Assembly: GCA_017829075.1 (NCBI GenBank)
Contig: JAGAJA010000101.1
Coordinates: 1-38,172, forward strand
Origin: Oscillospiraceae bacterium
GTDB taxonomy: Bacteria > Bacillota_A > Clostridia > Oscillospirales > Ruminococcaceae
Reading direction: 5' to 3'
Length of the DNA stretch: 38,172 nt
Below the pieces are notes generated by a model. It saw only the letters and a program-made list of their open reading frames with translations. It searched no databases and was not told the origin of the DNA. Below, in pieces: positions 8,403-18,286 of this stretch. Numbering within the stretch: the first letter of the stretch is position 1; each line of letters opens with the position of its first letter. The translations under genes were made by a program, and so were the position numbers.

Positions 8403-9368
8403 TCAGAAAATAGTCTGCATCTGCTCGACTATCTGCACGATAATGACATAAAGATACATCGCTATAAACGCAGCCATAAGCAGTATAGTCACGGGCTTCA
8501 GCTTTTCCGGACGTTTCAGCGCCGCGCGTTTCAGTTCCTCCTTGGATCTTACCGACAGATCGTGAGTCAGCATTTCGAAATAGCCGCGCTGGTCGTCGCC
8601 CCTCATTACTGAAAGCAGTCCCCGGATTATCTCCGATAGCCCCACGCTGGGGACCCGTGATTCAAGGTGCCGCAGCGCGGTCTCGTAGTTGCCGGTCTTC
8701 ATGTCCGCGATGGTCTTGTCAAGCTCGTGCGTGAACTCCGGACTGCATACCTTGCGGTAGCTCAGCAGTATACTCATGACGTCGCGGGACACTGCAAGCT
8801 GCTGTTTTATCGTGCTGGCGAACAGCACCAGGTCGCCCTCGATCTTTTCGCTTTTCTTCCGGATCATTTCGTCAAGCTCCTGCATTCGCTTCACATATAC
8901 CATTATGCCCATCACGATGCACAGCAGCGAAATTATCGGCATAAGCACGTTGATCACCGCAAGAAAGGTCTGGTCTATGCCGATGGAACCGAACAGCAGA
9001 CCCAGCAGAGGTCCTATAAAATATATCGGTATCGAAAACAGCGAGACAAGCACGCCCTCGGATATGGATTTTGCGACAAAGAACTCCGGCGTATAATGTA
9101 TATCCGCGGAATACAGCTTCTTTTCAAGGGTGCTGCGCCTTTCCTCGTTCAGGCGTATCCTGCCGGACAGGAAATTTGCGGCGGGGATAGTAAGCGACTC
9201 CGAAAACGAATCCCGCGTTCTTTTCATCGAAAGGACAGCCTTACGCGCCGCAGAACTGGGGAGATCGATAAATTCCATAGCCACCTGATATATTCCGTAA
9301 GCCAGCAGCGCCGAGACTAAAAATATCAGCAGCACGACCTTTAAGTTCAGATTCTGAAGATCAGCCAT
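8403..9368 (-). CDS. tadC: TadC-like pilus assembly membrane protein
   Basis: The 321-residue protein has an N-terminal membrane helix, a cytoplasmic segment, a pair of helices near the middle (a SLFSIPIYFIGPLLGLLFGS region and LLCIVMGIMVYV) and a final helix (LLMAAFIAMYLYVIIV). This is the T2SSF/GspF-like layout of Tad inner-membrane platform proteins, which transmit force from the CpaF ATPase. It starts a few bases after the TadB-like stop with GGGGAGAAG as ribosome site. Position next to TadB and length support the TadC assignment. Confidence 0.8.
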   Translation of the reverse strand: MADLQNLNLKVVLLIFLVSALLAYGIYQVAMEFIDLPSSAARKAVLSMKRTRDSFSESLTIPAANFLSGRIRLNEERRSTLEKKLYSADIHYTPEFFVAKSISEGVLVSLFSIPIYFIGPLLGLLFGSIGIDQTFLAVINVLMPIISLLCIVMGIMVYVKRMQELDEMIRKKSEKIEGDLVLFASTIKQQLAVSRDVMSILLSYRKVCSPEFTHELDKTIADMKTGNYETALRHLESRVPSVGLSEIIRGLLSVMRGDDQRGYFEMLTHDLSVRSKEELKRAALKRPEKLKPVTILLMAAFIAMYLYVIIVQIVEQMQTIF

Positions 9369-9369
9369 T

Positions 9370-10335
9370 TCACTTCTCCCCGTGTTTTATTGGTTTGGTG
9401 AGCGTTATCGACTTATTTATCGCAAAGATTATCACGACCGCCACACCTGAAAGTATCAGCTTTCCGCCGACAGTATCCGTAAGCAGCGCGTACCAGTCCG
9501 GGCTTATAAGGTACATCAGCGGTATGCTCAGCACCACAAGCACTACGACTGATATCGTATCCTTGAACGGCACCATCATCAGCGTATCAAGCTCTGCCTG
9601 AATGCTCTTGGTCTCCGAGAATTTGTTCACTATCGGGAACAGAGTCACATTCAGCGCGGTGTCGCTCTGGCACTGATACACCGCGTCGCACCACTCATGG
9701 AAAGTATCGTTGTCTATTGCCATGCGGAGCTTCTGTATGCCGAGGGAAACGTTGGAATTGATAAGCCGGCTCTCGTTGACGAATCGGGTGAATGCATACT
9801 TCACCGAGCCGTTCATATACGGCAGATTTTCCTCCACAGCCTGGATTATATTGCTGCTGCGGATATACGACATCGTTACCCCGGACAGCGCCACCTCCAG
9901 CTCATCGTTCAGCCGCTTCATGTTCTGCGAGGCGGACAGCTTGACTATCCATACCGGCACCAGCGCTGCGCCTATCGTCATCGGCGGGGTCAGAAAAGGA
10001 TTCCCGAATATCACTGACAGGGTCAGCCCGAATGCGCCGCATATCACGCTCAGGATATAGATCCCCTTTATGCGCTGCTCCTGGTGGGTCTCCTTCAGTA
10101 TTGAAGAAGCCTCGTTGAAGCTGCGCACCAGAAAGTTGCTCCGGCTTCTTCCCTCCAGCATTTCCACCTGCTTCTTCATGGAAATATGCTTATTGCTGCG
10201 CATTTTCCTTATCTGCTTCTTCGTATCTGTGCGGACATCATAGAAAAATTCCCTGAACGCCTTTTTATCCAGCCGGAATGCAAGGATTATCCCCGCGACA
10301 AGGAAAGCCGTCACAAATAATTCAGCCCAGAACAC
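9370..10335 (-). CDS. tadB: TadB-like pilus assembly membrane protein
   Basis: The start is GTG 10335 after AAGGAGGTGG. The 321-residue protein has an N-terminal helix, a basic cytoplasmic region (KKQIRKMRSNK), two helices at about 105-150, a T2SSF-like domain containing an ALSGVTMSYIRSSNIIQAVEE segment, and two C-terminal helices. It pairs with the TadC-like protein as the membrane platform of a Tad/Flp machine. Gene order CpaF-TadB-TadC-pilins is the standard Tad order. Confidence 0.8.
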   Translation of the reverse strand: MFWAELFVTAFLVAGIILAFRLDKKAFREFFYDVRTDTKKQIRKMRSNKHISMKKQVEMLEGRSRSNFLVRSFNEASSILKETHQEQRIKGIYILSVICGAFGLTLSVIFGNPFLTPPMTIGAALVPVWIVKLSASQNMKRLNDELEVALSGVTMSYIRSSNIIQAVEENLPYMNGSVKYAFTRFVNESRLINSNVSLGIQKLRMAIDNDTFHEWCDAVYQCQSDTALNVTLFPIVNKFSETKSIQAELDTLMMVPFKDTISVVVLVVLSIPLMYLISPDWYALLTDTVGGKLILSGVAVVIIFAINKSITLTKPIKHGEK

Positions 10336-10350
10336 TGACTTCCACCTCCT

Positions 10351-11691
10351 TCAGAAGAACTGCGCAAACCGCTTGGGAGCGCCATTCTGCACCATTTCAT
10401 TCCTGAGCTTTTCAGAAATACCCTCCACCTTTTCGAAATGTCCCTCGATGATCGCCTTTCCCTTTGCGTTGACCTGGGAATTGTCGTCCACCACATACCG
10501 GAACAGTGTGCGGTATTTCAGATCGCCGTTGACGTAACCCTCGCCCTCGATTATCTCGGTTATCTTTCTGGACGAGTCCTCAAGCTGGCGCTGATACACT
10601 ATCAGCGGGAACGCTTCAACCATCATTTTCATCAGCGTCTCATCTGAAAATTCGTAAGCGCGCTTCGCAAGCGTGGTCATTCGCATATACGCGCCAGCCG
10701 CCGTCTTGGAATGTATCGTCGTGATGACCGTATGTCCGGTGCGCGCGGCTTCCTGCGCGGCAAAGGCTTCGCGGCTGCGCATCTCGCCGACGCAGATTAT
10801 ATCCGGGTTGAATCTCAGCGCATAGTCGAGAAGATTCTCCTGCGATACTTCGCTGGATTTATCCAGACTTGATTTTGTTATGGTATGTATAACGCTGTTC
10901 GTTATCTTTCCCTTTTTGTCGCGGCGGACCAGGTCAAGCTCGCGGCTTCCCTCCTCGATGGTGTATATTCGCTTGGAATCCGGCAGAGTGGACATCAGCC
11001 AGCTTGCGGTCGAGGTCTTTCCTGAACCCGTATTTCCGGCTATGCACACGCTTATCCCGTATTTCACGGCTACTGAAAGGAAGTCAAGCATTCCCACCGT
11101 GGCTGTATCCTGCGCTAGCTTTGTCTTCGAAAGCGTGCTTTTTCCGACTACTCTTATCGAGGCAGCAACGCCCACCTCGTCGTCAAGCAGCGGCGTTTTC
11201 AATGCGGTTATTCGTATGTTCTTCGCAAGCGAACCCAGCGCGTGCGGCTTTCCGTCGTCTATCACGGAGCCGTTCAGCTGAAGCATTCTGCGGATTATGT
11301 CTATCGCGTGCTGCGGCGAACTGAACGTTTCCGGCGATTTATACCTGTGACCCGCCACGATGAGGTCGATATCCTCCCAGGAGTTTATATCTATCTCCTC
11401 AAGGTGCATTTCCTCCGCGTTTTTCAGCAGCTTTGTCAGGAACGAATACTCCGCCATATCGCTGTAGAGCTTCTCGGTGAGCTCGTCCTCGGTCATATCG
11501 TCAAGCTTTATGATGTGCGTTACAAGATACTGCCTGATATAATCCTTCACCAGCCTGGAATCCGCCTCGCTCATTTCGGACGACAGCAGATTCTCATAGG
11601 TGTTCGACATATAGCTCTGTACAGTGACGAGCAGGTCGTTGTAATTATTGATCTCCTGCTTGGAGCGCAGGAAACTCTGGAGATCAGCCAT
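10351..11691 (-). CDS. cpaF: CpaF/TadA-type secretion ATPase
   Basis: This 446-residue ATPase belongs to the type II/IV secretion family. Walker A is GNTGSGKTS at about 219-227, an Asp box follows (IEEGSRELDL), Walker B is IICVGEMRSREAF, and the His-box region reads TGHTVITTIHS. The N-terminal helical domain is typical of CpaF. It should power Tad pilus assembly or a related export process at the inner face of the membrane. Its start overlaps the end of the CpaE-like gene by eight bases, indicating coupling. All catalytic motifs are intact. Confidence 0.9.
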   Translation of the reverse strand: MADLQSFLRSKQEINNYNDLLVTVQSYMSNTYENLLSSEMSEADSRLVKDYIRQYLVTHIIKLDDMTEDELTEKLYSDMAEYSFLTKLLKNAEEMHLEEIDINSWEDIDLIVAGHRYKSPETFSSPQHAIDIIRRMLQLNGSVIDDGKPHALGSLAKNIRITALKTPLLDDEVGVAASIRVVGKSTLSKTKLAQDTATVGMLDFLSVAVKYGISVCIAGNTGSGKTSTASWLMSTLPDSKRIYTIEEGSRELDLVRRDKKGKITNSVIHTITKSSLDKSSEVSQENLLDYALRFNPDIICVGEMRSREAFAAQEAARTGHTVITTIHSKTAAGAYMRMTTLAKRAYEFSDETLMKMMVEAFPLIVYQRQLEDSSRKITEIIEGEGYVNGDLKYRTLFRYVVDDNSQVNAKGKAIIEGHFEKVEGISEKLRNEMVQNGAPKRFAQFF

Positions 11692-12433
11692 TTTTACCCT
11701 CCGCCTTTTTCGCCAGCGCGCGTATCTGTTTTTCGAACGCCCTGCCTGACATGGAACGCATATCTTTTATCAGTTCACCGGCAATAAACTTATCTGCTAC
11801 CTCGTTCGAACGGTTCAGCACGAACTCATACCTGCCGCTCACTGACATCACCTCCGATACCGGGTTTATCTCGGAAACATCGCCCAGGACGCTTATGTGC
11901 GAATCAAAATGATATTTCTCCTCGCGGTATATCATGCGGGCGCAGTCCTGATACAGTATGCCCTTGTTGTCAGCCGTTATCTGGCGTATCACTACGTCCG
12001 CAAGCTCCAGTCCCAGCAGCGTCATGGAATCGTCCAGCGGATTGGACGCGCCGTCTATTATCACATAGTCGTTGAGTTTCGCCATCTTATTGAGCATTCC
12101 CACAGTGTTCGAACGCTCAAATTCGTTGTACGTTATGTAGGTATCTGTGGGAGCCATTCCCAGGAAGCTGATATATTCGCTCCTGGGGTGGATCTTCAGC
12201 TTTCCGGCAAAGATTGCGTCATCGTACCTTCCGGACATCAGCAGCGGTCCGATGGACGAACTGCTGTCGATCTGCTCCATCGGGCAGTACATCTTGAGGG
12301 CTGGCACCAGCTTATCGCCGTTGAACACCACAACGTTCTTTCTGTTTTCCGCGAGCACCGCCGCAAGCGCGACTGCTGTTATGCTCTTTCCGCTGCCGGG
12401 GCTTCCCCAGACGCATATTATTCTGGCACTCAC
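11684..12433 (-). CDS. CpaE/MinD-like P-loop ATPase
   Basis: The 249-residue protein opens with a P-loop, VWGSPGSGKSITAVALAAVLAE, split here by its Gly/Lys core at residues 10-17, and has an NDYVIIDGAS Walker B-like segment. This places it with ParA/MinD/CpaE proteins that localise or regulate Tad machines. It lacks an obvious receiver domain, unlike many CpaE proteins. The loop has only one conserved lysine, at the usual GKS position. It overlaps both CpaB upstream and CpaF downstream by a few bases, so it belongs to the same operon. Confidence 0.75.
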   Translation of the reverse strand: MSARIICVWGSPGSGKSITAVALAAVLAENRKNVVVFNGDKLVPALKMYCPMEQIDSSSSIGPLLMSGRYDDAIFAGKLKIHPRSEYISFLGMAPTDTYITYNEFERSNTVGMLNKMAKLNDYVIIDGASNPLDDSMTLLGLELADVVIRQITADNKGILYQDCARMIYREEKYHFDSHISVLGDVSEINPVSEVMSVSGRYEFVLNRSNEVADKFIAGELIKDMRSMSGRAFEKQIRALAKKAEGKNG

Positions 12434-13296
12434 TGCGCTGCCTCCTCTTCCTGCGGCTTCTGCTGTCCGGAAGAACTGAGCATCGACCGGAACGTCTGAT
12501 ATTCTTCGCGGTTGACTATCGTGTTTGCGGACAGGAACTCGTTCTGCTTTTTCAGCAGCTCCGCCTTTTTCTTCTCATCGCCGCGACACACCAGCGCAAG
12601 ATGAATGTTCGCGGTATTTTCGTATTTTGCAAGATAAATAGCCTGGTCTATATTCGCCTTGAACGTAACTACGCTGGGTATGCCGGAGGAGGCGCCGGTC
12701 TGCGAATCGTTTATCTCCACAGCCTCTGAATTTGTGACATTCAGCACTTCGACATACATCAGGAACGGGTCTACTTTTTCAATATTTGTATTCTTGTCGT
12801 ATATCAGCAGCATTACTATATCACCTGCCATTACCTTTGCGGCGATGCCCTCTGCGATCGTGTTCACGCTGACCGCCACTGCGTACTGATTTTCTCCCAG
12901 CTCGCGCAGTTTTTCGTCCTTGTATACGTTGGTGGACGATACCTTTGCAGCAGTCAGGATATCGTTTGCGCATATTTCAGTCGCGGCGTAGTATTTTCCA
13001 CCCTGCTCCGTGAAAAGCGAACGTATATTCGCAGTCATATTGCTGGGGACTTCCGCGCTCGTCCTGAAATTGTAATACTCGCCCTCGGCATAGGGCAGGT
13101 CGCCCTTACTCATTCGTATGGAGCGGAACATACTCTCTGTAAGCTCGGTCCCCTTGGGGATATTCTGCGCTGCCACCACTACCGCTATCTTCTCGTTGAG
13201 CATTTCCGTTATCTTCGGAACGCCTATGAATCCTACCGCAAACGCGAGAATGATACATACGCAGCCGATAACCAGTCGGTTTTTCAGAATTTTCAT
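12430..13296 (-). CDS. cpaB: CpaB-like protein with SAF domain
   Basis: The N-terminus is a signal anchor (LVIGCVCIILAFAVGFIGV), followed by a SAF-type segment (VVAAQNIPKGTELTESMF) and a RcpC/CpaB-like region with YAVAVSVNTIAEGIAAKVMAGDIV. In Gram-negative bacteria CpaB links Tad pili to the outer-membrane secretin. No secretin exists here, so it probably acts at the wall or outer face of the membrane. The ATG follows AGGAGAACGACA. The C-terminus is Gln/Glu-rich. It starts the Tad half of the cluster, 33 bases after the YukD-like gene. Confidence 0.82.
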   Translation of the reverse strand: MKILKNRLVIGCVCIILAFAVGFIGVPKITEMLNEKIAVVVAAQNIPKGTELTESMFRSIRMSKGDLPYAEGEYYNFRTSAEVPSNMTANIRSLFTEQGGKYYAATEICANDILTAAKVSSTNVYKDEKLRELGENQYAVAVSVNTIAEGIAAKVMAGDIVMLLIYDKNTNIEKVDPFLMYVEVLNVTNSEAVEINDSQTGASSGIPSVVTFKANIDQAIYLAKYENTANIHLALVCRGDEKKKAELLKKQNEFLSANTIVNREEYQTFRSMLSSSGQQKPQEEEAAQ

Positions 13297-13329
13297 TGTC
13301 GTTCTCCTGTTCTTTTGATTATTACACGG

Positions 13330-13581
13330 TCATATTATCATGAGCCTTGAACCGCTGTGCAGCATTACTTCCTCGGCGGTGCGGTTGGGGTCGTACACCA
13401 GTCCGGAATCCCGGTCGCACAGCACCGCACAGCCGGTCACGGTATAACGCCCGTGGGTCAGCCTTGAGGCGGCGCGCTCTATCATATCCGCTATCTGGTA
13501 AAACCTCACCCGGTCGGGAATGTAGATATCATACGAGCAAGCCAGCGAGGGAAAATAGACTTCGGCAAGTATCTTATTCAT
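13330..13581 (-). CDS. YukD/EsaB-like ubiquitin-fold protein
   Basis: The 83-residue protein has a beta-rich pattern (ILAEVYFPSLACSYDIYIPD at the start, LHSGSRLMII at the end), the shape of YukD/EsaB proteins of type VII secretion. In those systems this small protein is required for secretion or its control. It sits 13 bases after the EssC-type ATPase, a typical neighbourhood, with AGGAGGAGCAG before the ATG. The fold assignment is by layout and context, not by a catalytic motif. Confidence 0.7.
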   Translation of the reverse strand: MNKILAEVYFPSLACSYDIYIPDRVRFYQIADMIERAASRLTHGRYTVTGCAVLCDRDSGLVYDPNRTAEEVMLHSGSRLMII

Positions 13582-13594
13582 TCTGCTCCTCCTG

Positions 13595-16500
13595 TCATAC
13601 GTCCGGCAATGTGCTCACGAACCGCACCATGCGCGCCCTGCCGCCGCTTATGCTCCAGCCGAGGTCGTCGCCGAAATCAATTCGCATATCGTTCAGCGGC
13701 TGGTGGGGATAACGGTTTTCCATGCCTAGCCCCGCGCCTATCCAGAAGTAATTCTTCAGCCGGATATGCTGCGCGAACCACTTCTCCTGCCGATAGCCGA
13801 TCAGCTTCGCCGCATTATCGAATATCACAAAGCTGATGCCAAAATCGTGCGCTCCGCCTGTTAGCAGCATAGTCATCATCTGCTCCGTATCGCGCATCGT
13901 CCTTACCGGAACGATATCCTTTTCCCCCGACTGAACCGCGGCAATGAGCCGCTTATCCTCAGCTGCGCGCTCGTCCTCCGCCCGGCTGCGGAGTCTTGAA
14001 AGCAGGCTCCCAAGGTCGGTTATCACGCAGACGTACTGGTCCGCCGAGAAATCCACCGTTTTTCCGGAATCAGCCTGTTCCTTCGCGTAATGATTGCGTT
14101 CCAGCGCAAGCCTGTACAGTTCCCGGATACCATCGCCGATTCTTTCTTCGGAATAGCTGCCGGGAACGCTGCCGTCAAGTCCGCCGTTCTCATCGAACAC
14201 AAACATTCGGTGAGTCGACTTCGCCATAGCGCAGAACGCGTCCGCGATCGGCACGAAAGAGGAACTCTGGGTCACGAACAGGCTGACCCTGTTATTGAGA
14301 TCGACTGTCACAGGCTCAACGCTGGTCCTTTCAAGCGCGACTGCCGGGTGCATCTGGTCGCTGCTGAGCTCCATTGCATAAGCAGGGGTGAACACTCTTG
14401 GCAGCACCATTATCCTGTGCGCCTTTTCCCCGCCGTGCGAGGTATTCACGGCTTCCGCCTGCTCCTTTACATATTCGAAGACGTCTTCACGGTCGGTGAT
14501 ATATGCAGTCTGAAATTCGCTGGTAAACTCGCTGCGGAACAGTCCTCTGCCCTTGAATTTCGCGGGCACCATTCTGCCGACAGAGGATATAACATCGCAG
14601 TATGCGCCGTTGTTCAGCCGCAAACAGAACACCTGGCTGAAATTCATCGCAAGACGGTGCTTCACAACGGCGTTCAGCTGCGAGGCTATCATATATATGC
14701 CGAGCTTGGAACCCTCGCGGGCTATCTGGTCGAGCTGCTCGTCATATTCTGCGTTTTCGCAGAAAGCGCCGATATTCGCTATGACGATCTGTATCGCCGG
14801 CATATCGCCGTGCTCGCGGCGATAGCTGAGAAAATCGCCGCCGTTTGCCGAGAACAGTTCTTTCCGCTGTTTCATCACGGAATCAATATAGCTGAAAAGA
14901 TTCCGCACCTTATCCGGCTCCCGGGCGGTGCAAACCGCGCCCACCGCGTCATACCCGGAAAAAGCGCGCAGCGTCTCGGAAGCATAATCTATGATGTAGA
15001 ATACGTTTTCCCTTGCGGAATACTGCTTCAGCATACCAAAGATATACGCCAGCAGGAACGTGGTCTTTCCGTTTCCCGCCGAGCCATACACGATGATATT
15101 GCCGTCCTGCGGCGACAGCGCGAGTATCCGCTGCGACTGCTTCTGTGGCACGTCGTATTCGCCGACGACTACGGACAGCCTGTCGTGCTCATGCTTAAAA
15201 CCGTACTTCTTTTCCAGCGCGTATGTATAGATCACCCCAGGTATCGGGTCCAGCCACAGCCTGTCCGCGAAAACGCCCTCTTTTTCGCACAGCGCCGTCA
15301 GATAACGGGTTATCTCCTGAAGCTGGGTGTCGTGCTCCGATGAATCAGCAGGCTTCCTTGCGCTTTCGATGAGGCGCCTTTTTTCGTTTTCCGCCTGCAT
15401 GATGACTCTGCCGGCGTTGTCGATAATTTCAACGCTGTCATCGACCTGATTCTTTGTATCCGCGGACGGGTCGTATTTCGCGCCCGCCCACGCCGACTGC
15501 CCCATCTCGAATATCTCATTATAGCCTACCTGCAGGTAGAATCGTCCCGTCTGGGTGATGGCGGCGGCGTCAGGACAGCGGATAACGTCCATGCTGTCGG
15601 CGCGCTCCTGCACTTTCAGGCATATCTTGAAGCGGGAGTTGCTCCATATCTGGTCGTTTACAACTCCGCTGGGCTTCTGCGTTGCAAGGATAAGGTGCAC
15701 GCCGAGAGAACGGCCTATTCTCGCTGCGGAGATAAGCTCGCTCATGAAGTCCGGCTGCTGGCTTTTCAGTTCGGCGAACTCATCGGATATGATATACAGG
15801 TGCTGCAGAGGACGGGTTATCCTGCCTTCCTTGTACAGCTTCTGATATTTATAGATATCCCCGATATTCGTTCCCAGCCGTTTTCCCTCCTCAAGGAACA
15901 GCGCCTGTCTGCGCTTAAGTTCGCTCTGTATTGAGATGAGCGAGCGATTGACAGCCGCTCCGTCAAGGTTGGTGATTATGCCGGCGACATGAGGCAGCTT
16001 TTCGAACGCCACAGCCATGCCACCGCCCTTGTAGTCTATCAGCAGGAACGAGATATCATGAGGACTGTAATTCACCGCAAGGGAAAGAATCATCGTCATG
16101 ATAAACTCGCTCTTGCCGGAGCCTGTCGTACCCGCGATGAGTCCGTGGGGACCGTGGGCTTTCTGGTGGAGGTCAAGATTGAACAGGTCGCCCCTTGAGT
16201 CAACGCCGAGAGGAGCGGCAAGACTGCGCACGCTGCTGTTCGTATGCCACCGCTGCAGGCAGTTAAGTTCCTCGATGGTCTTCACTCCGTACATTTCAAG
16301 GAACGTCAGCATATCGGGCATATCATAGCCGCTCTCCTCGGAGCCAAGACGCTTATCTGCAAGTCCGACTGCGCTCTCGTCAAATTCCGCAGGAGATACG
16401 GTCATCGGGCTGAGCATTCGTGGTTCTGCCGCGTCTCTGGTTTTGAGCATAAGGCAGCGCTCGGCGCTTCCCGTGCGGTCGATGGTCTCACGGCTTCCGC

Positions 16501-18286
16501 AGAAACGCATCACAGCGGTGCTTTCCTTCGGCAGAAAACGCTCGTCCGGATAAACGGCGATGAATGAGAAATTAACGTATCTTCCCTTCTGAACGATATG
16601 AGACAGCAGGCTTGTTTTTGAAGCAAGACTTTTGCTGGTGCATATTATAACATAGTATCTTCCCGCTGCTTCTGCATTCGTCTGGCTCTGCTGCTCTCCG
16701 CATTCTGCAAGCTCCGATTCCAGCACGGAACTCAGCACATTCAGTTCTTCAGCGTTTGCAGCGATATATCTGGTCTCCCTTTTGTCGTCCCATGTGTGGG
16801 GAAGCCACCTCGTACTGCTCCACAGCTTTTCCTCGCTCTCGTCATAGATAAGGGCTATTTTCAGCTCCTTGTAGCTGTACAGCGACGCAAGCTGAAGAAT
16901 TATTCCGTTGACGAACCCTACAGTCTGGCTGGTATCGCCAACGATGCCGCAGACGATATCCCTGCGGAGATCGACCGTTACCGGAGCGTTTTCCAGTTCG
17001 TAGTCCCTGCCCGCAACTTTCCGCAGTTCCTCGAACAGGATATCCGGCTTGACTTCCATCGGGGGGATCTGGGATTTGATGGTACAGTCGAACGGCACGG
17101 AACCTACTCCTATACAGATATTGAGAAAATCGTCATCGACCGAGGAACGCTCCCACAGACTGCTGGCGCTGAGCCTTATCCTGTCGCGAAGATTCTCAGC
17201 GCCGGGATACTTCTTGTGCATCAGGCTGAGCTGACTTTCCATTCCGGATGCGATCTCTTTTTCGATATTCTGAAGATACTGCAGATAAACCGACTTCCTG
17301 CGCCGCTCATCACGGCGGTCTTTCAATTTTGTATAGCCCTTGTTTATCAGCGGCCACAGCAGGGAGCTTGCGACCATGCTTCCGGTCATCACCATGGTCG
17401 GAATGACGGAGTTCGGTATCGCACCGCCGCTGTTGCTCATCGCGTTCAGCACGGAAAACGTACCTGTAGCGGCAGAGGCTATTCCCATTGTGAAAGCCGG
17501 TCCCAGCGACAGGACTGCCGGCTGACCGTTCGCGTTATGCGCAGCCGGAGGGTTGGCTATGGTTATTTCATAATGCTCCGGCTTCGGAATAAAGCGCGGG
17601 GAAACGTAAATATACTTTTCGCTCTTTACGTCGTCGAAAAAGTATGTCATTTCTCCGGTCTCCTCGGGCGGCATGACATACGGCGACACAGAGCCGCTGC
17701 TCCTGACTTTAAGCAACGGCGCGCGGTCTGCTGCGATAAGCTTCTGACCGCATATGAACGTATAGCCGCATACGAAAACCACGTCTCCCGGTTTCAGAAC
17801 ACATTCGGATACTCTTTCGGAATTTACGAACACATACGTGCCCTCGGCGGCGGTCACTTTCATCATTTTTTCATCGGCGGTGAACTCGGCGCAGTGTGCG
17901 AATGCATGAGCGCTGTTCAGCACGATGTCGCAGCCCGCGTCCCTGCCCACCGTGAACCTGCCGTTTACTGAATACTTATGGAATCCGGTCATTTCAGCGC
18001 TGTCGTCCTCTGCGAGAAGCAGCGCAGCTTCGCCGTTGGCGCGTATCACGACATTCGTGCTGAAACCGGGGCGCTCTATCGGGCACGCCCGATAATTCCT
18101 GCCGTTTATCTTCAGATATGCGTTCATGCCGCACTCTGCATACCATTTTCCGTTTTCCGGGCGAATGCTCAGCAGGGAATCCTCCGCGCCGTCGCTGCGT
18201 GTAAACGGCATTATATACTGTCCGGTTATCTCACCGGGCAGGTTCAGAAAATGCACCTTTTTATCCTGTATAAGTGTTAGTCTCAT
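13595..18286 (-). CDS. essC: EssC-type FtsK/SpoIIIE ATPase with N-terminal FHA domains
   Basis: At 1,563 residues this matches the type VIIb coupling ATPase EssC. The N-terminus holds FHA-like domains (NGRFTVGRDAGCDIVLNSAH at about 107-126). Two hydrophobic segments at about 262-313 are the membrane anchors. The first FtsK/SpoIIIE domain has Walker A GTTGSGKSE at about 719-727, DYKGGG, Walker B LYIISDEFAEL, and an ATQKP sensor. The second domain has Walker A GSAGNGKTT near 1066. The third (from about 1310) lacks a recognisable P-loop. EssC is the motor that selects and exports WXG100 substrates. The ATG overlaps the kinase-like gene stop (ATGA). Confidence 0.92.
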   Translation of the reverse strand: MRLTLIQDKKVHFLNLPGEITGQYIMPFTRSDGAEDSLLSIRPENGKWYAECGMNAYLKINGRNYRACPIERPGFSTNVVIRANGEAALLLAEDDSAEMTGFHKYSVNGRFTVGRDAGCDIVLNSAHAFAHCAEFTADEKMMKVTAAEGTYVFVNSERVSECVLKPGDVVFVCGYTFICGQKLIAADRAPLLKVRSSGSVSPYVMPPEETGEMTYFFDDVKSEKYIYVSPRFIPKPEHYEITIANPPAAHNANGQPAVLSLGPAFTMGIASAATGTFSVLNAMSNSGGAIPNSVIPTMVMTGSMVASSLLWPLINKGYTKLKDRRDERRRKSVYLQYLQNIEKEIASGMESQLSLMHKKYPGAENLRDRIRLSASSLWERSSVDDDFLNICIGVGSVPFDCTIKSQIPPMEVKPDILFEELRKVAGRDYELENAPVTVDLRRDIVCGIVGDTSQTVGFVNGIILQLASLYSYKELKIALIYDESEEKLWSSTRWLPHTWDDKRETRYIAANAEELNVLSSVLESELAECGEQQSQTNAEAAGRYYVIICTSKSLASKTSLLSHIVQKGRYVNFSFIAVYPDERFLPKESTAVMRFCGSRETIDRTGSAERCLMLKTRDAAEPRMLSPMTVSPAEFDESAVGLADKRLGSEESGYDMPDMLTFLEMYGVKTIEELNCLQRWHTNSSVRSLAAPLGVDSRGDLFNLDLHQKAHGPHGLIAGTTGSGKSEFIMTMILSLAVNYSPHDISFLLIDYKGGGMAVAFEKLPHVAGIITNLDGAAVNRSLISIQSELKRRQALFLEEGKRLGTNIGDIYKYQKLYKEGRITRPLQHLYIISDEFAELKSQQPDFMSELISAARIGRSLGVHLILATQKPSGVVNDQIWSNSRFKICLKVQERADSMDVIRCPDAAAITQTGRFYLQVGYNEIFEMGQSAWAGAKYDPSADTKNQVDDSVEIIDNAGRVIMQAENEKRRLIESARKPADSSEHDTQLQEITRYLTALCEKEGVFADRLWLDPIPGVIYTYALEKKYGFKHEHDRLSVVVGEYDVPQKQSQRILALSPQDGNIIVYGSAGNGKTTFLLAYIFGMLKQYSARENVFYIIDYASETLRAFSGYDAVGAVCTAREPDKVRNLFSYIDSVMKQRKELFSANGGDFLSYRREHGDMPAIQIVIANIGAFCENAEYDEQLDQIAREGSKLGIYMIASQLNAVVKHRLAMNFSQVFCLRLNNGAYCDVISSVGRMVPAKFKGRGLFRSEFTSEFQTAYITDREDVFEYVKEQAEAVNTSHGGEKAHRIMVLPRVFTPAYAMELSSDQMHPAVALERTSVEPVTVDLNNRVSLFVTQSSSFVPIADAFCAMAKSTHRMFVFDENGGLDGSVPGSYSEERIGDGIRELYRLALERNHYAKEQADSGKTVDFSADQYVCVITDLGSLLSRLRSRAEDERAAEDKRLIAAVQSGEKDIVPVRTMRDTEQMMTMLLTGGAHDFGISFVIFDNAAKLIGYRQEKWFAQHIRLKNYFWIGAGLGMENRYPHQPLNDMRIDFGDDLGWSISGGRARMVRFVSTLPDV

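Noticed and set aside
8667..9320. Long plus-strand open frames within the pilus genes
   Set aside because: They mirror the real minus-strand genes, lack ribosome sites and give low-complexity products. The same applies to long frames opposite EssC and the secreted proteins.
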